From: CAISIP01 sp031403955
GTDB lineage: Bacteria > Pseudomonadota > Gammaproteobacteria > Burkholderiales > Burkholderiaceae_C
Length of the DNA stretch: 28,575 nt
Direction: 5' to 3'
NCBI GenBank assembly: GCA_031403955.1
Contig: JANNGR010000281.1
Span: forward strand, 1 to 28,575
The notes under the pieces are model-generated. The model saw only the letters and a list, made by a program, of their open reading frames with translations. It did no database searches and had not been told where the DNA came from. The translations under genes and the position numbers were made by a program. Below, one piece after another: positions 22,658 to 28,575 of the stretch (within the stretch, counting starts at the first letter, position 1; the number at the start of each line of letters is the position of its first letter).

Positions 22658-24778
22658 ATGGCTGGAATGTTTGGTTCGGTTGACTCCAATGTCAGCAACG
22701 CCGCCTCCAAGGCGGCCTTCAAGCAGAATCTAAACAAGGTGTACACCTGGTACACCGGTGGATTCTTGGGTTTCTTGGTCATACTTGCCGTCTTTGAGCA
22801 AATGGGCATGTCACGCCAATGGATAGGCATGAGCTTCTTGCTTGCCACGGTGGGCCTGTACGCTGGCATCGGCATCATGAGTCGGACCACCGACGCCGCC
22901 GAGTATTACGTGGCGGGGCGAAGAGTGCCGGCGCTTTACAACGGCATGGCCACTGGCGCCGACTGGATGTCAGCAGCGTCCTTCATCGGAATGGCGGGCG
23001 GGTTGTACATCGCTGGTTATGACGGCTTGGCCTTCATCATGGGATGGACCGGCGGATACTGCCTGGTGGCACTGTTCCTGGCGCCGTATATGCGCAAGTT
23101 CGGCCAGTTCACCATTCCTGACTTCCTGGGCGAACGTTATGGCGGGAACCTGCCGCGTTTCATCGGCATTGTTGCCGCCATCCTGTGTTCGTTTACCTAT
23201 GTGGTAGCCCAGATTTACGGCGTCGGCCTGATCACGGCGCGGATGGTCAATGTGGCGTTTGAGGTCGGTATTTTCTTGGGACTGGGTGGGATCCTGGTCT
23301 GCTCTTTTCTCGGCGGGATGCGTGCCGTGACCTGGACGCAGGTGGCGCAATACATCATCCTGATCGTTGCCTACTTGATCCCGGTGATCTGGCTGTCGAT
23401 CAAGCAGACCAGCGTGCCGGTGCCGCAGGCCATTTACGGCTTCCAGCTTGAGAAGGTCACGGCGCTCGAAAAGAAGCTGACAGCCGATCCCAAAGAGATT
23501 CAAGTACGCGACATTTTCAAACAACGCGCGGCCGCGCTGGCGGAAAAAATCAAAGACCCGGCGATTGCGCTAGCCACTGAAAAGACTGCCGCCGAGAAGA
23601 GAATAGCGGACCTTAAAGTTTCCAACAGCGCTGCCTCTGAAATCGCTGCAGCTGAAAAGGCCTTGGCTGCATTACCTAAGGATCCGACGGCCGCCAAGGC
23701 GGACTGGACCAAGGCCAAAGCGGCCGCCGATAACAAGTCCAAGCCCCTCAATGGCATGCCGCCCCACGCACAACAGTTTGCGGGTGACCCTAACGGTGAC
23801 GCCGCGGCCCAGAAGGCCTTCGACACCTCGCGCCGTAACTTCCTGGCGCTGATCTTCTGTTTGATGGTGGGAACGGCTGCGTTGCCGCACATATTGATGC
23901 GCTACTACACCGTGCCGAGCGTAAAGGAGGCACGTGATTCGGTGACCTGGTCGTTGTTCTTCATTTTTTTGTTGTACTTTACGGCACCCGCGCTGGCGGT
24001 GCTGGTCAAGTTTGAAGTGTTTTCGGTCCTGATTGGTACGCCAATTGATCAGTTGCCGACCTGGGTGCAATCGTGGAACAAGGTGGATCCAACCCTACTT
24101 TCAGTAGTGGATATCAACAAGGACGGAATTCTGCAGTTGAATGAGATGTCCATCGGTGGCGACATTGTGGTGTTGGCGACACCGGAGATTGGTGGCCTGC
24201 CATATGTGATCTCCGGCCTGGTAGCCGCGGGTGGCCTGGCCGCAGCGTTGTCTACCGCTGACGGCTTGCTGCTGACGATTGCCAACGCGTTGAGCCATGA
24301 CCTGTATTACAAGATGATCGACCCGAACGCGTCAACCGCGCGTCGCGTCACCATATCCAAGGTCTTGTTGCTGTTGGTGGCGCTATGTGCTGCCTATGTG
24401 GCGGCCCAGAAGCCGGCCGACATCCTGTTCCTGGTGTCCGCCGCGTTCTCGTTCGCCGCGGCTTCCTTCTTCCCGGCACTCGTCCTGGGAATTTTCTGGA
24501 AGCGTGCCAACGGTACTGCAGCGTCGCTGGGAATGATCGCCGGATTGGGTACCACGGTCTACTACATGGTGACAAACCAGGCTTGGCTGCGCGGCATATT
24601 TGGCATTACCGCCCCAGTTGATTTGTGGTTTGGCATCCTGCCGATTTCGGCCGGTGTGTTCGGAGTGCCGGTGGGAATCGCGGTGATTCTGTTGGTCAGC
24701 CTCGTGACGCCGGCGCCGAGCAGGAAGATTCAGCAACTGGTTGAGTATGTGCGTTACCCGAACCTGAAAACCAGCTAA
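22658..24778 (+). CDS. Sodium:solute symporter (acetate-permease-like, VC_2705 type) with coiled-coil insert and EF-hand loop
   Basis: A 706-residue inner-membrane transporter of the SSS family, probably importing acetate or a related small carboxylate with Na+ (substrate inferred from family and the DUF4212 partner). SSS features: TTDAAEYYVAGRRVPALYNG, then MATGADWMSAASFIGMAGGL, the TIPDFLGERYGGNLPRF loop, and the conserved LVAAGGLAAALSTADGLLLT and IANALSHD. It is longer than typical ~550-residue members because of a ~140-residue charged Ala/Lys-rich insert (about residues 250-390, likely coiled coil) and a later loop with a canonical EF-hand sequence (DINKDGILQLNE, residues 485-496). Both are extramembrane. 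Whether Ca2+ binds is untested. A terminator follows. Confidence 0.93.
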   Translation: MAGMFGSVDSNVSNAASKAAFKQNLNKVYTWYTGGFLGFLVILAVFEQMGMSRQWIGMSFLLATVGLYAGIGIMSRTTDAAEYYVAGRRVPALYNGMATGADWMSAASFIGMAGGLYIAGYDGLAFIMGWTGGYCLVALFLAPYMRKFGQFTIPDFLGERYGGNLPRFIGIVAAILCSFTYVVAQIYGVGLITARMVNVAFEVGIFLGLGGILVCSFLGGMRAVTWTQVAQYIILIVAYLIPVIWLSIKQTSVPVPQAIYGFQLEKVTALEKKLTADPKEIQVRDIFKQRAAALAEKIKDPAIALATEKTAAEKRIADLKVSNSAASEIAAAEKALAALPKDPTAAKADWTKAKAAADNKSKPLNGMPPHAQQFAGDPNGDAAAQKAFDTSRRNFLALIFCLMVGTAALPHILMRYYTVPSVKEARDSVTWSLFFIFLLYFTAPALAVLVKFEVFSVLIGTPIDQLPTWVQSWNKVDPTLLSVVDINKDGILQLNEMSIGGDIVVLATPEIGGLPYVISGLVAAGGLAAALSTADGLLLTIANALSHDLYYKMIDPNASTARRVTISKVLLLLVALCAAYVAAQKPADILFLVSAAFSFAAASFFPALVLGIFWKRANGTAASLGMIAGLGTTVYYMVTNQAWLRGIFGITAPVDLWFGILPISAGVFGVPVGIAVILLVSLVTPAPSRKIQQLVEYVRYPNLKTS

Positions 24779-24794
24779 TCCCGCTGCAGGCCAT

Positions 24795-24860
24795 CCACCT
24801 GAGTCAAAGTCAGGTGGCGCTCTGAAAGCCCGGCAACTCTCGTGGCCGGGCTTTCTTGTT
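24795..24860 (+). terminator. Double hairpin terminator after the symporter
   Basis: First hairpin CCACCTGA/TCAGGTGG (24795-24802, 24810-24817). Second AAAGCCCGGC/GCCGGGCTTT (24825-24834, 24845-24854), a 10-bp stem followed by CTTGTT. The second is a good intrinsic terminator and separates the symporter from the DUF294 gene. Confidence 0.82.
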
Positions 24861-24959
24861 GTGCGACGGATAATCTGGAGTCGGTCTACGCGGTTTGATG
24901 CCGTTGCCCGGTTTTCCGCAGCATCAGGCTCAAATCAACTCGCATGGGACGTTTCTACC

Positions 24960-26870
24960 ATGGCACTTCAGCAGTCTTCAGCCGCCGTGCGCCCGGCGCT
25001 CAGGCCATCGGCAAGCCTGCTGGCCAACATGCGCGGCGAGTTGGCGCGCAACACGCCATTCTCCGAAATGAGCGCCCAGGATCTGGACTTTTTCCTCACG
25101 CGATCCGCGCAGCGTTATTTCGCGCCGGGCGAAATTCTGGTTGAACCGGTCAACGGGATCGTCCAGCAACTGTTTTTTATTCGGCAGGGCGCCGTGACCA
25201 GTGAGCGTGGCATGACTGCGTTGTCAGGCGGTGCCTTCCAATACGAGGCGGGCGACCTTTTTCCCGTTAGCGCGACCATGGCGCGGCGTGCAGTGACTGC
25301 TACCTACCGTGCCACGGCCGACACCTTTGTTCTGGCGCTGCCTTGTGACGCTATGTGGGAACTCGCTGCTCGCAGTGCAGTGTTCGCCGACTTTATGAAT
25401 CGGCGCGTTCTGAGGTTGTTGGACTTGTCACGTCAGGCGCTGCAAGCGGATTATTCTTCCCAGGTTCTGGCGGCGCAGTCGCTTGAAAGGCCCCTGGGTG
25501 AAGTCGCCAGCAAGACCCCCGTGACGTGCCTGGCAGGGACAAGCCTGCGCGAGGCCCTGAGCGCCATGCACCAGCGGCGTATCGGCTCCATCCTGGTTAC
25601 CAGCGTGTCTGGCGTGCCCGAAGGTATTCTCACTCGCCACGATGTTCTGGGCCGGGTGACATTGGCCGGAGTGCCACTGGAGACGTGCATCGGGCAGATC
25701 ATGGTGCGTCCGGTGCACACATTGACCGATGATCACACCGCTCAGGACGCGGTGCTTTTGATGAGCCAGTATGGAGTGCGGCATGTGCCCGTGACGCGGG
25801 ACGGCGTGGTAGTGGGCATGGTCTCCGAGCGTGACTTGTTCGCGTTACAAAAGCTCAGCCTCAAGCAGGTCAGCATGTCCCTGCGCGCCGCCGCCGACGT
25901 GCATGCCTTGAAAATGGCGGCGCGGGACATCCGCCAGTTCGCGCGCGGTCTGGTAGCACAAGGCGTGCAGGCACGCCAGCTAACTGCCTTGATCAGTCAC
26001 TTGAACGACGTTCTGACCGAACGGCTGTTGACCATCAAGGCCCAGCAGCACGCGGTTGATTTGACGCGTGTCTGCTGGCTTGCGCTGGGTTCGGAGGGAC
26101 GCAGCGAACAGACCATTTCAACCGACCAGGACAACGCGCTGATCCTGCGCGACGGCGTCGGCGAAGAGGAACACAAGGCGATCTTGGCGTTTGCCCAGGA
26201 CGTGAACAATGCCCTGGACGCATGCGGATATCCGCTCTGCAAGGGGGGAATAATGGCGGGCAATGCAGATTGCTGCCTCACGCTGGGGCGATGGCGGGAG
26301 CGCTTTTCGCGTTGGATTCAACACGGTGCGCCGCAGGATCTTCTCAACGCCAGCGTTTATTTTGACTTCCGCGCGCTGGCTGGCGATGTGTCGCTGGCAC
26401 AAGCGCTGCGCGCGGAAGTCGGCGCCGCCGCACGCGAGATGCCGCGTTTTCTCAAGCAATTGGCGATCAACGCGCTGGGGCATGCTGCGCCACTCAATTG
26501 GTTGGGCAGCATCGCGGTTGATGACCAGGGGTTGGTCGATCTGAAGCTTCGGGGAACCGCGATTGTTGTCGATGCCGCTCGGCTGTATGCGCTGGCGCAC
26601 GGCGTCACCGCGACGTCGACCCGTGATCGGTTGATGGCTGCGGGGCCAAGCATCGGGCTGGCGGCTCACGAGTACGAGGCGTGGGTGGGTGGTTTCGAAT
26701 TCCTCCAGATGTTGCGCCTGCGCGTGCAGCTCGATGCAGGATCGAATCCGGACCAGCCCAATCATGTTGAAGTCGCCGCTCTGAATGACATCGACCGTCG
26801 AATTCTCAAGGAGTCGTTTCGGGTCGCGCGTTCGATGCAGCAGCGTTTGCAACTGGACTTCGAGAGATAG
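24960..26870 (+). CDS. cNMP-binding/CBS/DUF294 nucleotidyltransferase-like regulator
   Basis: A 636-residue soluble regulator. Domains in order: a cyclic-nucleotide-binding-like domain (about residues 25-150; FAPGEILVEP, QLFFIRQGAVTSE), a CBS pair (about 175-300; LREALSAMHQRRIGSILVTS, AVLLMSQYGVRHVPVTRDGV), a DUF294 nucleotidyltransferase-like domain (GSEGRSEQTISTDQDNALIL starting at residue 377, the GS-x-D-x-D pattern), and a DUF294 C-terminal domain. This architecture recurs beside acetate-type symporters and DnaQ-like exonucleases; the reaction, possibly nucleotidylation of a protein partner, is unknown here. The ATG at 24960 is preferred over GTG at 24861, which falls right after the terminator. 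The exonuclease gene follows immediately. Confidence 0.88.
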   Translation: MALQQSSAAVRPALRPSASLLANMRGELARNTPFSEMSAQDLDFFLTRSAQRYFAPGEILVEPVNGIVQQLFFIRQGAVTSERGMTALSGGAFQYEAGDLFPVSATMARRAVTATYRATADTFVLALPCDAMWELAARSAVFADFMNRRVLRLLDLSRQALQADYSSQVLAAQSLERPLGEVASKTPVTCLAGTSLREALSAMHQRRIGSILVTSVSGVPEGILTRHDVLGRVTLAGVPLETCIGQIMVRPVHTLTDDHTAQDAVLLMSQYGVRHVPVTRDGVVVGMVSERDLFALQKLSLKQVSMSLRAAADVHALKMAARDIRQFARGLVAQGVQARQLTALISHLNDVLTERLLTIKAQQHAVDLTRVCWLALGSEGRSEQTISTDQDNALILRDGVGEEEHKAILAFAQDVNNALDACGYPLCKGGIMAGNADCCLTLGRWRERFSRWIQHGAPQDLLNASVYFDFRALAGDVSLAQALRAEVGAAAREMPRFLKQLAINALGHAAPLNWLGSIAVDDQGLVDLKLRGTAIVVDAARLYALAHGVTATSTRDRLMAAGPSIGLAAHEYEAWVGGFEFLQMLRLRVQLDAGSNPDQPNHVEVAALNDIDRRILKESFRVARSMQQRLQLDFER

Positions 26871-26879
26871 GTGGTTGGT

Positions 26880-27533
26880 GTGAAAAGCTGGCTGGCTGGC
26901 TTGCGCTCACTGCGCTCACTGCGCTTGGCGCCGAATGAAGGTCGTTGGGTGGTGCTTGATGTGGAGACCAGTGGCCTTGATCCAGGTCGCGCGCGCTTGC
27001 TGGCGATCGCGGCGATAGCGCTGCGGGTGGATTGGGCCACGCGTTGTTTGTCGATCGATATCGGCGACAGCTTTGAAGTGGTGTTGCGTCAGGACCAGGC
27101 ATCTTCACGCGACAACATTCTGTTGCACGGCATCGGTGCGCAGCAGCAGCGCGATGGGCTTGCGCCGGAGTTGGCGTTGCGCGCGTTCGTTGATTTTGTC
27201 GGCACGTCACCATTGCTGGCTTTTCACGCCGGGTTCGACCAGATCTTGATCAGCCGCTTCTCAAACGCCCACTTTGGTGCGGATTTGCCCAATCCATGGC
27301 TCGACATCGGGCATTTGTGCGAAGTCACGCACGAACGGGTACACGCTCGGGCGCTGGACGACTGGATGGCCCACTTCGGAATCCGCTGCGCGGTGCGCCA
27401 TCAGGCAGCGGCTGATTCGCTGGCCGAGTGTGAAGTGCTGTTGCGGATCTGGCCCAAGGTCATCGCCGAATGCGGCAGTTGGCACGACGTAACCCGCCTG
27501 GCCCAGCGCCGAAGGTGGATCGCCAGGGTGTGA
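26880..27533 (+). CDS. DnaQ-family 3'-5' exonuclease
   Basis: About 217 residues with the DEDDh exonuclease fold of the DNA polymerase III epsilon family. Motifs: VLDVETSGLDPGRARLLAIA (Exo I, D and E), LAFHAGFDQILISRF (Exo II, D), and HQAAADSLAECEVLLRIWP (Exo III, H and D). Substrate may be DNA or RNA. It is a stand-alone enzyme rather than the replicative subunit, judging from its place behind the DUF294 gene. The start is a choice of two GTGs: 26871, directly after the previous stop, or 26880, which has AGGTGG just upstream; the latter is used here. The N-terminal coding DNA has a 9-bp tandem repeat (TGCGCTCAC, 26902-26919) giving LRSLRSLR. Confidence 0.87.
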   Translation: MKSWLAGLRSLRSLRLAPNEGRWVVLDVETSGLDPGRARLLAIAAIALRVDWATRCLSIDIGDSFEVVLRQDQASSRDNILLHGIGAQQQRDGLAPELALRAFVDFVGTSPLLAFHAGFDQILISRFSNAHFGADLPNPWLDIGHLCEVTHERVHARALDDWMAHFGIRCAVRHQAAADSLAECEVLLRIWPKVIAECGSWHDVTRLAQRRRWIARV

Positions 27534-27591
27534 CGGCGACTGGTGGGCATGCGGGCCACACTGGGTGCGATTCAAAGTGATGTGGTTTGAC

Positions 27592-28575
27592 TCAAGCCGC
27601 GTAGCGGTAGTTGGTTGCCCAGTATCCTTGCCACTCGCCGTTGGCGCGGTTGACCCGTAGCGCCAGCATGTTTTCGGCGTTGGCGGCGTTCCACCATGCA
27701 CCTGGCAGCTTGAGTCGCTTTTGCACGACGTAGCGGTGCGCGCTCTCTATCTCGCCAGAGCCAATTGGCAGCCCCTGGCTGATGGCCCCCTCGTAGTCCA
27801 GTTGGTCCTGGCGCTGGCCAAGGTAACGGTGGCATTGGCGCACGGGGGCATCCTCATCGGGCGTTTGCGACGGCTCCAGGTGCGCTCGCAGCTCATTGAG
27901 CAGTGGCCCCAGGCCTTGTTGCGTTTTGAGCCGGTCCTTTTGCTTGCCCAGCCATGCTTGCTGCGCTGCGGGCTGGGCCTCTATGGCGCTGGCAGCGGCG
28001 CCGAGATAGTCGCACACATGGTAGAAGTCCAGCAGATAGCTGCCTTGGCTGCCAAAGCGCTGCCTGACTTGCTTGGCTATCCACGGCGCACCGTCACCCA
28101 CACCGTGCACCCGGTGGCCTTTGCCGAACCCGGCCCTCTTGGCGCAGGCGCGCAGTTGCTTGCCCGCCGTGTCCACATCGCCAAGCAAGGTCGCAGCGTA
28201 GGTCAGCTCTTTGCTGCCCTGCACATGGGCCAGACTGACTTTGGCCTCCTGCCACTGCACGCTCTTGCCTTGGCGCCGGTCGCCCTGGGTGGCATCACTG
28301 CGAACGGTAGGCACCATGGTGCCATCCATTTCGGCTATGAATATCTGCCCTGGCGTGGTCGCCTTGGGCAGCCCTTGGGGCAGACCTCGGCTGCGCTGCT
28401 GGATTGTTTGGGCGTGCTCCAGGGTGATCCTTCGGATGGTGCTCTCGGCGATCACTATTCCATAGTGTTCGACCATCTTGTCCATGGCTTGGGCGTAAGG
28501 CAGGTCCGCTCCCAGATCGGTCAGCGTGCGCTGCAGGCGCCGCGAGCAGCCTCTGGCGCTGACGCCCGCACTTTG
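27592..28575 (-). CDS. ISKra4-type transposase (partial, cut by the window end)
   Basis: A 328-codon C-terminal part of a transposase; the frame stays open to the window end, so the N-terminus is outside. The visible start (GCSRRLQRTLTDLGADLPYA, QAMDKMVEHYGIVIAESTIR) and the later parts (FIAEMDGTMVPTV; VHGVGDGAPWIAKQVRQRFG; LLDFYHVCDYLGAAASAIEA; GLPIGSGEIESAHRYVVQKR; NAENMLALRVNRANGEWQGY) match my picture of ISKra4 family DDE transposases, with acids at MDG, GDG and the E of SGEIES. No frameshift is visible. The IS end lies near 27534-27591, just after the exonuclease gene; its terminal repeats cannot be tested because the other end is missing. Confidence 0.85.
   Translation of the reverse strand, partial: QSAGVSARGCSRRLQRTLTDLGADLPYAQAMDKMVEHYGIVIAESTIRRITLEHAQTIQQRSRGLPQGLPKATTPGQIFIAEMDGTMVPTVRSDATQGDRRQGKSVQWQEAKVSLAHVQGSKELTYAATLLGDVDTAGKQLRACAKRAGFGKGHRVHGVGDGAPWIAKQVRQRFGSQGSYLLDFYHVCDYLGAAASAIEAQPAAQQAWLGKQKDRLKTQQGLGPLLNELRAHLEPSQTPDEDAPVRQCHRYLGQRQDQLDYEGAISQGLPIGSGEIESAHRYVVQKRLKLPGAWWNAANAENMLALRVNRANGEWQGYWATNYRYAA

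Noticed and set aside
26118..26852. Minus-strand ORF opposite the DUF294 gene (244 codons)
   Set aside because: Shadow ORF; no recognisable domain and fully inside a well-supported gene.

Overview
The window looks like chromosomal DNA from a GC-rich betaproteobacterium of the Burkholderiales, probably Comamonadaceae (Rhodoferax/Polaromonas-like). This is inferred from gene order and protein style: ECF sigma/DUF3619/DUF3106/RDD, ilvB-ilvH-ilvC followed by pssA and leuA, aat-bpt, divergent ppsR/ppsA, and DUF4212/symporter/DUF294/exonuclease. No rRNA or marker gene is present to confirm it. Most of the window is core metabolism. The accessory parts are a small island remnant at a tRNA-Arg gene and a transposase at the right edge.

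Layout. 1-710: the end of nadE, then glnB (PII). 710-4040 (minus strand): an ECF sigma factor, its DUF3619 partner, a DUF3106 protein, an RDD membrane protein, dgkA and a LOG-family gene, with two ATGA overlaps. 4340-11052 (plus strand): branched-chain amino acid synthesis (ilvB, ilvH, ilvC, then leuA) with pssA in between. A 40-bp tandem palindromic repeat separates ilvB from ilvH. A perfect terminator follows ilvC. Between pssA and leuA lies a candidate leucine attenuator: an 18-codon leader with three Leu codons, two of them CTA, and an 11-bp hairpin with a T-tract. 11177-14574: a PBP7-type D,D-endopeptidase, an IclR regulator, and the N-degron transferases aat and bpt.

14652-17076: tRNA-Pro(TGG) and tRNA-Arg(TCT). 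The 3' end of tRNA-Arg (16 bp) is repeated exactly at 17061-17076. Between the two copies are a decayed P4-type integrase, paired 8-bp arm-type repeats with the same geometry at both ends, and an intact-looking RES-domain (NAD+-consuming toxin family) gene without a recognisable antitoxin. This is a 2.3-kb integrative element remnant.

17192-27533: a GlcG/HbpS-family protein; ppsR divergent from ppsA (phosphoenolpyruvate synthase and its regulator); then, behind a perfect FNR/Anr box, a small membrane protein and a frameshifted TPR protein; then DUF4212 with a large sodium:solute symporter carrying a coiled-coil insert and a canonical EF-hand loop; a cNMP/CBS/DUF294 nucleotidyltransferase-like regulator; and a DnaQ-type exonuclease. 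Uptake of a small carboxylate by the symporter and PEP synthesis by PpsA would fit together as gluconeogenic metabolism, possibly tuned by oxygen (inference). 27592-28575: an ISKra4-type transposase cut by the window edge.

The best candidates for something undescribed are the leuA leader/attenuator with its unusual extra ORF, and the tRNA-Arg island remnant that kept only its RES gene and both sets of arm sites.
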